Of a stretch of 64,000 nucleotides of DNA, positions 11,837 to 23,096 are shown in pieces. Below the pieces are notes generated by a model. The model searched no databases. It was given only the letters and a program-made list of their open reading frames with translations, and had not been told where the DNA came from. The translations under genes and the position numbers were made by a program. The DNA lies in assembly GCF_910592395.1 (NCBI RefSeq), contig NC_088321.1, positions 13,762,001 to 13,826,000 on the forward strand. The letters are read 5' to 3'. Source of the DNA: Lineus longissimus. Lineage: Eukaryota; Nemertea; Pilidiophora; Heteronemertea; Lineidae. Each line of letters starts with the position of its first letter. Positions within the stretch are counted from its first letter, which is position 1.

Positions 11837-12070
11837 TCACAGCGCTCCCTCTCCAAAAGCTCGCACAAACAGCCAGGTCTTTATCGCTCCCTTGAATTTT
11901 TCAGTGTCCACAGTGTCCCGAATGTGGCATGGAAGAGTATTCCATAGACGCGGTCCATAACACTTGAAACTACGATCCCCAAAAGAAGTCTTGGTTCTAG
12001 GAACCACCAGCTCCGAGAAAGCACCTGATCGGGTTGTGCGGGGAGCAGGTTTCCCAGATGACTTCTGCAA
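11837..12070 (-). pseudogene. LINE (CR1/L2-like) ORF2 C-terminal fragment
   Basis: The minus-strand frame encodes the conserved tail that follows the reverse transcriptase domain of many animal non-LTR retrotransposons. Visible motifs are VVPRTKTSFGDRSF, GPRLWNTLPCHIRD and a final FKGAIKTWLF. The frame stays open to the natural stop, then a 3' untranslated stretch runs into the ATT microsatellite at 11774-11797. The 5' side is cut: an in-frame stop lies just upstream of residue 1, and no endonuclease or polymerase catalytic domain is nearby. This is a 5'-truncated dead copy, the usual outcome of target-primed reverse transcription. Family assignment is from the motif pattern; CR1, L2 and related clades share it. 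Confidence in a LINE origin is high. Confidence 0.87.
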
Positions 12071-12919
12071 TTATATAAACTGAACAGTATATCGTTAAGG
12101 GGTAGATACAAACCAAAATGAGGCCTAGGGCCTACTCATGATTATAATTAAATCTCAATAAGATGAATGTGTTCAGCTGCGTTTCATGAACATGCATCTT
12201 CTTTAAAATATCTAAAGAATCTTTGTACAAGAATATTGTAAAAATGGTACAGTCAAGAATAATTCACGATACATCTATTCGAAACAGAATTTTCTCAACC
12301 TGGGTTAGGACAGAAGAGACCATGCATTGTCCGAAGCCACACGGTAGTCCGTTATAAGATATCAATTGTAATAACTGATGGTTCTGTTACTTGATGTTCC
12401 TGTTAATTCTAGATATTAACAACATTCAGAGTATAAAATTGTAATATTTTTTTTCTGAAAGTTCTTGACACTTAGACAAGTCAGTCAAGATCAAAAACAA
12501 TATCTTTTGAAATTAATGGGATTCGAAACTTATGCCAAGTGTAGTTAGAAATAAGGCTCTTAGAGTGAGAGCAGATTACAACCTTGTATAATAGGATAAG
12601 TCGTAAAAGGTGTTTTAGAGATTCTGTAGAGAGTTCAATGACTTTATTTTAGTGTTTTAAGTCAATAATTGTTTTACTAGGCATCAGGTGTCTTTAAGCT
12701 AAATGAGTTATCACATAATTTTGTCTTAAAATATGTTTGTTATCCTCCTGTTCTTCTAGTAAGCTATTTTCAGAGTCAGTGGATCGATCCGCACAGAAAG
12801 GATCGCTACACGGAGGGCTCACTCGGGGGAAAAAAATCGAAATATCGTTGAAGGTGACAGGGAAGCCATCAGCTTGATAAATAATACCCTTAATAATGCA
12901 AATGGTCCTTTAATAGTTT
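12071..12919. other. No recognised feature
   Basis: The first ~40 bases may still be decayed LINE body, in a shifted frame. The remainder is AT-rich with no repeat partner seen. Confidence 0.45.
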
Positions 12920-13158
12920 ATCATGATGTTGGTTGACTGCGGGGGCGTCAGTCAATCAAAATGAATTCATGTGCAATCATGATAACTTCCATCAAAAGAA
13001 TTATTGATTGCGTGGTGAGATAATCAGTTTCAAAGGGTTAATCAAAGATTTTCCTTTAGTCTTTGATTTAATCATGATGTTGGACTGAGGGGGCGCTGAT
13101 CAATTCAAAATGCATGATTGTGCAATGCTGGTCAATTCAAAATGCATGATTGTGCAAT
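12920..13158 (+). repeat. Imperfect ~150-bp duplication plus 32-bp tandem pair
   Basis: ATCATGATGTTGG ... GGGGGCG ... CAAAATG ... TGTGCAAT occurs at 12920-12977 and again at 13071-13126. Within the second copy, a 32-bp unit (GCTGATCAATTCAAAATGCA) is repeated at 13095 and 13127. Two duplication events at different scales. Confidence 0.75.
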
Positions 13159-14004
13159 GTCCAAACGAGATACAATAGATTAGCTTTGCCGATACATTGG
13201 CTTTATTGGTTTTAACTCGGGAACACCTAGAACTATTGACAATGACCATGTTGACATGGACACATTAAAGCGAATTTTGTACAAGCCATAGAACATATAA
13301 AATGCCCTGCCCACGCCTCAATTTAAAGCAACATGGCGGTTAACAATCTTTAAAAAAAGTATATTGATTGATTTACTGAAATCACCAGGGATGGATATTT
13401 CCAAAGTACACTAATTGAACCATTAGTAGAAATGGATACTTCTTCTGTTATAGAATAATCAGAAGTGAAATAATAAAACAGGTTACAGTATGGGGTTAAT
13501 TAATTAAGACAGTCATGCATAAAGCTGTTCAGAACGTAGCCACAAAAGCACACCAATATGCTTTTATATAACAGTCATGGAGAGGCAATCCATACTATAT
13601 GGAAAGAGCTATCCATACTATGGAATGGCACGTGGCCTTTGTAACTTAATCATCCATGGGCATTTATTTTTCTAATCCCTAGTGGCTTTTATTGATCACG
13701 CTTCCATTCATCCCATTGACTAATCTATGACATTTATCATATTTTCAAGCGTGGCCAACATCAAAGGAACTATTCATAGGTTGTGGGCTCATTAGTATCA
13801 ATGTGATGTAACCTCATGCTCTCTGATTGCAACACGGGTTTTATCATACCCTATTAAGTGCATTGATCCGGTAGACAAAAACACAGCAAACCTAAATTCA
13901 ACACGAAAGGTTAATTCAAATTCTTCCAAAATCACGAAAGGTGAACAAAGGCCCGTTTCTTACAATAAATAAAGTCATCGGGATCCTTCTTAACATTCAA
14001 GTGC
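13159..14004. other. No recognised feature
   Basis: Contains only a small local CCATACTATATGG / CCATACTATGG pair near 13590-13615. Confidence 0.45.
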
Positions 14005-14221
14005 CCAGCCACAACCATTTTGGCTAGAACTTGAAATCCTAAAGCAATTAGAAATCCTTCAAAACGAAGTGAATGCCAATTTCAAGGGTGGAGTCAGCTC
14101 TTTGTTTTCCAGAGAACAGCCTCCCACCCTTGAAAACGGCATTCTCTTCATTTTGAAGGATTTCTGATTTGGTTTCTGATTTCTAGTCCCTGCCAAAATG
14201 GCGGTACCTATGGTCAACCCT
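14005..14221. mobile_element. Palindromic MITE (AAATCCTTCAAAAC arms)
   Basis: The left arm reads ACCATTTTGGC ... AGAAATCCTTCAAAACGAAG ... CAAGGGTGG. The right arm is its reverse complement, ending GCCAAAATGGCGGTACC and TGGTCAACCCT. A shorter relative with the same outer motifs (AGGGTTGGC ... GGTCAACCCT) lies at 25389-25530. No coding capacity. Confidence 0.7.
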
Positions 14222-14465
14222 GAAGAGAGTCAATTATCAAATGCGTTAAGGTCGCACAGCATACTATTAGCCTTTGTTGATAACACTTGGCATATTGTCA
14301 AGGCTGGTTGATATTATATTGTAGTAATCTTTCAGTGTTAAATCAATGGCATCAACGTGAACCTTCTTTCACCAGTGTTCATGAACGCCAGGACAGAAAA
14401 TAGGCGCAGTATAACGAACAGTCCACAGACCTGCTTTCATGTCAACGGAATCTCCTGTTAGACCA

Positions 14466-14586
14466 GGGCCCGGTTGTTCAAAATCACAAAAGTCACGTTA
14501 TCTCTATAACGCTTATGTTAATTATCCTTAAGGACGTTCTTTCAGTTAAACCCATTAAACTTTTCACGTTAAGACTGAACAACTCC
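14466..14586. mobile_element. Short MITE-like element, GGGCCCGGTTGTTCA end
   Basis: Begins GGGCCCGGTTGTTCAAAA and ends GACTGAACAACTCC. GTTGTTCA / TGAACAAC form a short terminal inverted repeat with GTTA-rich sequence between (CGTTATCTCTATAACG is itself palindromic). Only one copy is present in the window. Confidence 0.5.
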
Positions 14587-15343
14587 GTTAAAGCAGACGT
14601 GGTTGTGACCCAGCCGATAGACAAGGGATCGGTCTGCATCTGATATCCGTGATTTCCTGATCATAACAAATATTGGGAATCATCTTCCTGTTGCAGACCA
14701 ATTATTGAGACAAATAGTAATTTGGAAAATTTCAAAAGTAGGACACTACAGCATATCTGCTGGCATTGTAATACATGTTTGACAATGAATACGCTAAGAT
14801 AACCTCTCAAATGACTTCAGCCCAGTCCGTTCTCTCCTCTTTTTCCTCTTTTTCAAAGTGGCCCTCATGTTACACTCATTTTGATAAACAGATCAATTCA
14901 GAATAGTCGACGTACAACATACACGTCAATGTCGCAGTCGTTTTAATAGCCTATTTGCTGTTCGATGTATGCTTTACTCATTATGGTAAAATCCCACGGC
15001 ACAAATTAGCATCGGATGTCAGCCAAATAAGCCATGGACGGATGTATGCATGGTCGGTTAATTGATAGTTATGCTATAGTTATGCCATTTTTCTATGACT
15101 CCAAATGTGACGTTTAGAGTGGTTTCATTGGTACCATTACACTGAATAAAAGTAGTTAGATGCGACAGACATGACAGAAATCGATTTTTAGCTGTTAGTC
15201 CGGGTCGCCCCCGATGCTTTTTTAGGTCGCTGTCTAATTTGATGCTCAAGCTAGCCATGGGAGGTGAACCTTTTTTGATGGTTTGTGACTAATTCAGCGC
15301 CCACGTCAATTACTTTGAAACCCTACGCCTATGGCAAGCGGAG
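14587..15343. other. No recognised feature
   Basis: No repeat partner and no frame above 66 codons. Confidence 0.5.
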
Positions 15344-16095
15344 TGTCCAGTTATTCAAACAACCTATATTCTTCAATAAAACTTGGTTTTATGGCTGATA
15401 AACTAAGTTTGTTTGAAAGAAATATACATTTTTTTAAACAACCTATATTTTCTCTAATAAACCAGATTGTTTTGATAAAACTTATATTCTTTCCTAATAA
15501 ACTAGGTTTATATCCATAAAAGTGAAGTTTCGGAAAGAAACCAGGCGTTATGCCCCAAAATATAAGTTTTTCACCCATCGGTAATAAACTTGGTTTTTAT
15601 GAAAAAATAGTGGTTTTTAGCAATAACTGGACAATTATTATTGATGGTGGAGAAACTTTTTTAGAAAAATTGTAAGGGTAAAAACCCTAGTTTTATTGTA
15701 AAAATATAGGTTTTTGTAATAACTGGACAAACGGCATGGGTATGGCAAGCGGAGTGTCCAGTTATTCAAACAACCTATATTTCTTCAATAAAATTTGGTT
15801 TTATGGCTGAGAAACTAAGTTTATTTGAAAGAAATATACATTTTTTTAAACAACCTATATTTTCTCCTAATAAACCAGGTTTTATGGAATAAGTGGCCAT
15901 TTCGATGCGAAAACTTACATTTTAGGTGATAAAATACTGGTTTTGTGTTGAAAAACCAGTATTTTTATCATAAAATATAGGTTTATGGAAAAAAATTATT
16001 TAATGAGGAAAGAATATTGGTTTTTTACATATAAACTTATATTTTTCAAACAACGAGGCACAGTATTAAAGCGTATAGTGCATTTACACTGTGAA
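15344..16095. repeat. Complex fold-back array with TGTCCAGTTATT ends
   Basis: TGTCCAGTTATT opens at 15344. Its inverse AATAACTGGACA occurs at 15622-15633 and 15718-15729. The opening block restarts at 15755 and repeats about 130 bases of the first unit almost exactly (AAACAACCTATATT, GGTTTTATGGCTGA, AAACTAAGTTTRTTTGAAAG). Throughout, the words ATAAACYAGGTTT, AACTTATATT and AAACCTATA recur in both orientations about every 30-40 bases, giving many small palindromes. The right edge (CAGTGTAAATGCACTATACG inverted) also occurs at 5782-5802. This looks like a fold-back transposon family with an internal array, partly duplicated. Confidence 0.7.
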
Positions 16096-17488
16096 TTGTC
16101 GTTCATTATGAATCTAGATGTTTTAGAATTATAAACTAATGATTACTAATAAATGAGAACGACCAGAATATCACATTTCGACACGACAAGGTCTGCCTAC
16201 CCTTACACATTTGGGGTAAATTTTACACATTGACAGGCTTGTTTAAACTTTGTTAGGGCCATTTTACACTTAAATTTCTTAAAAATTGTGCCAAAATCAT
16301 CAGAAAATCCAGGAATTACACTTTCCATTGCTGATTTACACTTTTTTACCAAGGATTTTCCACATTGCTGGACTCAATGGTAGGCAGTTCTGCACTACTC
16401 AGACCAATAACCATAATAATAGCTATAAGAATGTGTATCTAGCATATGCAATACTGCTTCGATCACCATACAAGCATAACGCCAAGAATGTACGTGTGTA
16501 AAAAGTTGGATCAGATAATAACTCAGACAAGCTGAACGACAAGATGTCGATGCAACTGACTGGGTTGTATTTTTGATGACACCCATCGTACTATACTATT
16601 GGTGTCAATGGGTAAGGATCAATACCAAGATTTATATGCCATGTCTTGTGGTTACTTTGGGAAGGACAGCTTCATATGTGCTAGTTCACGTAAAACTGAC
16701 TCTGACAAAGAAATACCTGGTGTTGCTGCTGTGATTCGTGATAATCGTCATCCAGAGCTTAAACGTTTTTACACTGTAATCATATCGGGCTTTGGACTAC
16801 TTGGTCAATGTCTCCGGTCACATCCACCTCTTGCTCTCACTTGAAGAGCAGATCGATTTGAGAATGGTAATACTTGATGGGTCAAGATGGGTGTCAAGAT
16901 GGGTGTTTAGGGTTAATATATAAACGAGAAAGGTTTCAAGATAAAGCTGGTTAAGTGTAATGTCGGAGGATAACCTACAGCGTTATGTACATGTAGTTGA
17001 TATCAATATGAACCCAACATATCTTACTTTAAGTTATGTCTCTATTAACTAGATATGTTGAAATGGCGTTGATCCAATCTTAGCCTGGATTTTGTTCAAG
17101 ATCCAACCGCCCAGAAGACACGTCAGTTAAATGAATGGTTTTGCAAGTTTCAATTTGTTAAAGAACCCAGTCAGATGTGGTTTGATTTATAACAATGCCA
17201 AATCTCCAAATGTCTTTACCGTCTGAACCTATTGAAGCAGTAAAAGCATCATATACAGCCATAATAGGATTAAAGTGAAAGTATCATGATCACATATATC
17301 GAACACCTAAATGGATATGGTATTCCATAAGACATTTGTTATCTTCATTCGAACACCCTCAGCACGATCACAAAAACCCAATTGAAAAGATCAATTTTGA
17401 AGTTGATTTCGGCGTCGGTAGCTTATGGACTGTGGTAGTGGTTTCGATTCTGCTCAGACCACATTGTATTCATGAGATGGCGAGGATA
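16096..17488. other. No recognised feature
   Basis: An 81-codon plus-strand frame at 16599-16844 has fairly protein-like composition (GKDQYQDLYAMSCGYFGKDS) but no recognised domain and no clear splice context. I do not call it a gene. Confidence 0.4.
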
Positions 17489-17580
17489 TGAACGCCTATC
17501 TCATTGCTCGACATCGTTATCATGAGGTTGAACAATGATAGGGGTTCACGTTGGCGTTTCGGGGGATTTGCAAAACCCCC
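17489..17580. repeat. Family D repeat with inverted arm
   Basis: TGAACGCCTATCTCATTGCT (17489) faces TTGAACAATGATAGGGGTTC (about 17527-17546), then GTTGGCGTTTCGGGGGATTT follows. The other family D copies carry only the right-hand half, so this one may show the element's true palindromic end. Confidence 0.6.
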
Positions 17581-17741
17581 TATTATCGTTTCATGAAACT
17601 AAAATCGCGAGGAGACATTTTTTCTTCAGAAAGAAAACTGAAATAGATAAGGCTATCAGCTGAAGTAAAATCGTGAAAATGTGATTTTTTTTCTTCAAAA
17701 TTTGGCGCGAATACTGATTTAAAGTATATTTTCTTTGAGAT

Positions 17742-17912
17742 CAGGTGTAAAAGTTTGAATTGTCCTATGAAGGAATGTCCGGGAGCAATGATTATATTAT
17801 GCGCTCAGCTAAGCTACATACTATCGTGGCACGCATAGAACCAAATACCATAATACGTCAGAAAACAATAGGGTCGAACACTTTTTTCAGGGCGATATTT
17901 TCTACTACACCA
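17742..17912 (+). mobile_element. Family B1 MITE, copy 1
   Basis: Starts CAGGTGTAAAAGTTTGAATT and ends TTTTCTACTACACCAG, with sub-terminal GTCCGGG and CGAACACTTTTT. The middle AGAACCAAATACCATAATAC matches the B1 copies at 22192, 38693, 54827 (inverted) and 59211. The 105-codon frame at 17760-18077 runs out of this element and is not a gene. Confidence 0.75.
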
Positions 17913-19535
17913 GCTCCCTCCATTTACCAGCATTGTATGTATTGCCCTTATCAACATTTGTACAAACCCTGTCACCACTTAAGATTTATATTCGATATGT
18001 CAAAATTCTTATATATATTTTGTTCATATTTTGCCAATTTAAAATATGCTAGGCTTCACGCCTCAGGCTTCAACTAAAGTGAGTGCAAATTTTTAAGGTT
18101 TTGGGTCGATACTCTTCAATGGTATTGTATTTCGACAAGGTTGTATGGGAATGTTTAGGAAAAGAGCTTTCGAGAAATACTCTTAGTGCTCTACATCATA
18201 TCTAAGGCTTAAAAACCTGATTAATGGAATTTCCGAGGATACAGTCTCAAATACTGTTCACTGGTATTGTATTTCAATAGTGTTATGTTTGTAAACCTCG
18301 AAAGATCTGAAGATGTTTTGTCATATATCGACTCAGGTTAATGGAGCCTTGCCGCTGAAATACCATTTATTGACGTCTAAATCGTTAAAATCAGGGGCGT
18401 TACCAATAAATCATTAATACCGAATTTGTTGGGTGAAATTTTATCCGATTTATATGTGTAAGTTAATTGATTTTGATGGGAATGAGGTTCTGTCAGAATT
18501 GGGGATGCACATATGATACAATCAGGATTCTGATATATTTGTTGGAGTCAATTCGCAACCATTTCGGCAGCCATCTTGGATTTCAGGTAAATCCAGTATG
18601 GTCCCAAGGCGTTTATATTAACGAGTATGGCGACGGGGCAAAAAAATTTTTTCTCCTTGGGGCGGTTTATTTTTTGAGCGACACAACAATTGAAACCAAT
18701 AAGAGACCATTCGTTCACCTTCGTGTGTTTTATATCCGGAATGGATCGGGACAACTGCTCGTCTTTACGAAGATTGCTGGCCGATGGGTAGTAGCCAGAT
18801 TAAAAGTTAAAGTGCCTGAGGTCGACTAGAGAGGTTGTCACAAATACCACTTTCCAAACTAATTAGTGGTAATTTACATATTAAGTGAAAATATTTCTAT
18901 GAATTAAGAAATCGCGTACTGACGTCCTGTACTCTCCTATCTAGACAGACAGCACAGTCCTATACATAATGATATAAAGGCGCGATGCCCCTAGGTGGCC
19001 TCCCTCAGATGCTATCAAAGGATACCTCCTGTGTTTTCTCATGTCTTGGCCACACCCAGCCTGCGGCGTTTACTTGTGCCTTTGATCTTAAATGACTACT
19101 TGATTATGAATATGTGATGCTTCAACTGGTCGAAAGTATGAATAAATAGGAAGGAATTTAGATGACGTATAGATGAAGTATACATACTCGCCGTTCACTT
19201 GAATAAGGTCTTATAACGTTGATTGGGGTTTAGGCCTATCGTAATGGTAGAAGCAAAACGAGATACCAGAACTGTAGTTTAAAACAAAGTCTGATTCTAC
19301 GGTAGTGGGAAACCTCCACAGTTTGCAGTTGTTGCGAAATTTTCAAAGCAAAATACATGTTGGTTTTCCATACAAACCCGGCTTCCAGCAGCACCGCAAC
19401 TTCTCCAAACAGGATAATTGGAAACTCTTCTAACTGCAATAAACAATCCACTAGAACGGGCTGTAGTCTAGGCTTGCCTAGAATTCGCAAGCCATGTCAA
19501 AAACTGCCTCGCAACATTGGCGAAAATCATTAACA
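17913..19535. other. No recognised feature
   Basis: GGTATTGTATTTC occurs in two similar contexts (about 18118 and 18260), a possible faint ~130-bp duplication. A 120-codon frame at 18467-18829 (+) has no recognised motif. Confidence 0.45.
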
Positions 19536-19640
19536 GTAATCAGCATAAGTATGATACTACAAGTGGTGCCACATGATGGCAAGCAGGGGTATTATCCTCC
19601 TGGCTCGCTAAATCCTACACCCAAGTTGTCCCTTTGACAG
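19536..19640 (+). repeat. Dispersed ~105-bp segment, copy 1
   Basis: Shares AGCATAAGT, GATGGCAAGCAGGGGTATTA, TCCTCCTGG and CCCAAGTTGT in the same order with the reverse complement of 34826-34940. The similarity covers the whole segment, so this is a dispersed repeat, not a chance motif. Class unknown. Confidence 0.65.
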
Positions 19641-20144
19641 TCAGCGGTTTGAGCGGAGGTGTGTTTTTAACAATGAATTCAACGTAAACGTAAAAACGTC
19701 CCGTGAGACTGAAGCCGGAGATTATCTGATTTAGCTCATGTTAATGTCTGATTGCCCCATACATCCTTCGGGTCTCGGGGTTCAAATGATGCAGCGAGAT
19801 GACAGAGCACGGACTCGGACGTGCGGAATCCTGGTTGCCCCGTGTTATTAGGTTGTGTTTATTGTTATGGGCCAGTGGGCGCCGACTCTGATGGGACAGC
19901 GGATCGATTTGTACAGGATATACAATCCCGCTAATGGCTGATGAGTTGACGGGAACCTGATGGGTAAAGAAACCTTGCAATAATAAGATACTTCTTGAAT
20001 GGCGGCGAGGGATATGTATAACATGGTGACGTGCATTTCACTGGAGCTCCTCCTTGCTTCTTAAGGTACATGTACACTGTCGTGGCAAAAATGACCGTTA
20101 TTCATTGTTATTTTGCCAAATGAAATTGATAAGTGCTCTTAACC
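19641..20144. other. No recognised feature
   Basis: Only short overlapping minus-strand frames (79 and 62 codons). Confidence 0.5.
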
Positions 20145-20381
20145 TTAAGGCCTACGCCATTGGTTAAACATTTGACATTTGTAATCGAACTTGAAAATTC
20201 CAAAAAAGCGCATGTTCGTACTTAATATAAATTTCAGCATTGCCGTTGTGTAGGTAGATATACAAATACTATAGACAAGTTTCAGTAATGGTGCATGCAT
20301 GATAACTGCACTACGGCATTCTGTGACTGCATTTTTTCCCTCCTGACGGACGGTTTAATTCGAACGGCGTACCCTTTTGAA
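20145..20381 (+). mobile_element. Family A MITE, copy 1
   Basis: Begins TTAAGGCCTACGCCATTGG, carries the internal block ATTGCCGTTGTGTAGG then AGATATACAAATACTATAG, and ends TTCGAACGGCGTACCCTTTT. Ends are inverted repeats. The left edge is TTAA, the right edge TTGA (mutated). Confidence 0.85.
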
Positions 20382-20783
20382 TTTCTGGAAGGATCACCTT
20401 TCGTTTGATATGTACCCAAAGAATACTGCAAAAGCGTCTTTTAGTGTTGCATTAGTCTCTAACCTATGTCAGTCAATTGCGATGCACACTGAACGCTGCA
20501 ATTCACTGTTCGGTGTGTTCTTGAGGACGACCTAACATTCCATGTAAATACATTTGCTTGATGTACGCCTCTGATATTTCTGTATCGATGGTTTAATCTC
20601 ACACTCCATTTATGTTTGCGTCGCACCACATTTTTTTCTCAGAAATTAAGCTGACACAGTCCGTGTCAAATGCAGAGAAGGCTGTTACTAAAGATAAGAT
20701 AATCCTCATGTGCAAAAAGTGTTGAAAAGCTGCAAATGTTGTCGTTAGGTGTTGGGTTGTGAAAGTGTACAGTGTAAGACTTT
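20382..20783. other. Spacer between two family A copies
   Basis: Nothing recognised. It separates two oppositely oriented family A elements by about 400 bases. Confidence 0.5.
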
Positions 20784-20993
20784 ATAAAGGAGTACGCCGT
20801 TCGTAATTACCGCTTGTCCAGGAAAATAGAAATGCACTAGTAATTATGCTTACGACTTGGTGTTTATAGTATATGTATATCTGTCTACATAACGGCATTA
20901 TTGAAGTTTATATTCAGTTCGTATTTGCACATTTTGAAATTTTGAAATACAATTACAAATTTCAAATATTTAACGACCGATGTAGGCCTTTAA
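20784..20993 (-). mobile_element. Family A MITE, copy 2 (inverted)
   Basis: Reads the family in reverse: GGAGTACGCCGTTCGTAATT at the left, ATATGTATATCTGTCTACAT in the middle, GATGTAGGCCTTTAA at the right, where TTAA is intact. With copy 1 it forms a pair of facing elements. Confidence 0.85.
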
Positions 20994-22100
20994 GGTATTG
21001 ATCAGCAGTTGCGGTACGTCAGCAAGTTCAGTTTCCATTGGTTGATATAATAGACAAGTATTTGCTTTTACCTTAGTTTGGTACAGAATGGCTTAGTGTA
21101 AATGGACATCAAGCTTTAAGTAAAAGCATTTACTAGTCTTTTTTCATATCGCCGATTACATCAATGCAAATATCGCTATGGCCATGGAAATATACATGTA
21201 CTGAACATTCCCGTACATCAAAGCAGTCTGTTTTAAAAGGTTGAAAAGTTTTCGCTTTACATTTAGTCATCAATAGACAAAGCTCTTTGATACCTCGTAT
21301 TTTGCGTTAACTTGCATGTACTAAGAACTGTGATACACTAACCATGGAATGTCGATACATCCCACATTAACTTTATTCTCTCTGATCGATCAAATAGTCA
21401 CGTTGACTTTTTCATGTAGCAGTTGTTTTAGTACTATTCGATACACATTGATCGATATATATGCAACAACCAGACGATAAAACATAATTATGAGTATATG
21501 TACGGGGATTGGGATTCCTTTTGGAACTTCGGAAAGTGTGGAATTTAACAAGCATAATAGTGTACTTGAAGTCTTTCTAAAACCTATGAAAAAAACTCTA
21601 AAGTGGCCTCAATGACGGGGATAATTAGTGTCCGGACCTCAAAGGGTTTAATGTCGTGTCAATAGTTAAACAGACTGTGCTGATAAAATACTTTCCAACG
21701 TCCAGTCATGAAAATAGGTTTGCAAGAGCGCGCTACCATCAACAAGCGCTGTAAGAGAGATTTCTGACGAATGCTTATGTCTACTCCAATGGGTTATGCT
21801 GACAATTTGTAACTTTGGTGAGGGGCTGGGGGTCACTTTCGGCTGTGACTCATACATGCACCTTACCAGGCAATTTGCAATGAGATCATTTTGAACTGTC
21901 CATAAGTCATTAATCTGTTAGTCACAATGAATTATTCATCATTTCCATGTGGATTGGTTTTCTCCTGATCGATACATCGTGGTCATCGAAACCTCGCCGG
22001 TCGATTTACAAAACAAAATCTTAGACGATAAAACAAATATATATATATATTTCTTTATTTCCTCCTCGCTAGATGATTACAAAACAACTAGTTATATTTA
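20994..22100. other. No recognised feature
   Basis: Includes a short (AT)n run near 22037-22050. No gene seen. Confidence 0.5.
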
Positions 22101-22134
22101 CAACAACAACGACGACGACGACGACGACGACGAC
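22101..22134. repeat. (AAC)n/(ACG)n microsatellite
   Basis: CAACAACAAC passes directly into about eight ACG units. The poly-D and poly-V frames over it come from the microsatellite. Confidence 0.95.
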
Positions 22135-22191
22135 AAATTGCACTAAAAAAAAATAATAAATTATTTTTTGACCTTTTACGGAGAGTTGTAA

Positions 22192-22345
22192 CCGTTTTAG
22201 ATGTCCTAGTATAGGGCGTCTTTGGATAAAGGAATCTATCATGCAATGACTGTAATGGGTCTCTTTGGAACCGAAGCCTAATCCTTCAAGATATAAATGG
22301 GGCGGCAACTTTTTCCGGGGACAATATGGGGGAGGGGGTAAAAAT
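22192..22345 (+). mobile_element. Family B1 MITE, degraded copy 2
   Basis: TGTCCTAG ... AAAGGAATCTATCATGC ... GGGTCTCTTTGGAACCGAAG ... AACTTTTTCCGGGGACAAT matches B1 block by block. The ends are eroded (CCGTTTTAGATGTCC at left). Confidence 0.6.
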
Positions 22346-23041
22346 ACTGTTTAATCAGGATATATGGTGGAGACGTCAGGTATTTTTTCTCAATGTATTC
22401 TTATATCACAACTTCAACAAAGTTCACACGAGAATACACAAAAAGATTCATCGCTTTCGAATCTCTCTTTGACGTTTTTCACTTTTTACCTTCACATTTT
22501 GACGCGAAATCCTACCTCTTTATGCTATCAAATATACGCGTGTCAGTTTATCCAGTTATTAGAACTGTACTTTTGAATGTCAACCGTGTCCGATGTCGAG
22601 ATATGTTCTGTACTTTTTCTCGTTTGTGCAGTACGCTTTCGTGGGAAGGTAGAGTAAAGGTCAAGACTCGAGTTCTCAATCAAAAACAGATCTAGAGGCA
22701 TTAGGCAGGTTTTGCAATCCGAACGATGACGTAGTACGAACTACGAAGGTCTGTCTTATCATCTGATCTAGGACTATGCTTATTTACTTAACACGCAACA
22801 CTCATAAATCATCGTATTTACCGTATGACAAATCGGGAATATTTTCAAGAAAAATCGTATTAGGGCATTTTGCCTACTTTTTTCCATTTTCAACGCGCGA
22901 AAAAATGTACCTTCTCATTATTTTCTTGTGTAGAAGTTTGGCGCAGATTAGTTAGATTCGGTGTAAGAACATGTGGGCGAAAAGGCCCGCAATATGGTTC
23001 CATTCAGAGGCTTACGTATGACCTGACGATGCAGCTATCGC
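22346..23041. other. No recognised feature
   Basis: Two overlapping plus-strand frames (70 and 100 codons) at 22364-22695 show no motif. Confidence 0.45.
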
Positions 23042-23096
23042 TTTGATATACCAACTGTGAGGCGCGGAGGGGCATCGCATTCCTCGTACGAACTTC
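23042..23096 (+). repeat. Short dispersed repeat (GAGGCGCGGAGGGGCAT)
   Basis: GATATACCAACTGTGAGGCG then GGGGCATCGCATTCCTCGTA matches 38643-38692, where it is fused to half a B1 element. Confidence 0.55.

Noticed and set aside
17425-17460. GTGGTTTCGATTCTG resembling a tRNA T-arm or SINE B-box
   Set aside because: No acceptor stem or A-box upstream in register; no second copy in the window.
21949-22308. Frames with poly-D and poly-V runs
   Set aside because: Products of the (ACG)n microsatellite at 22101-22134.
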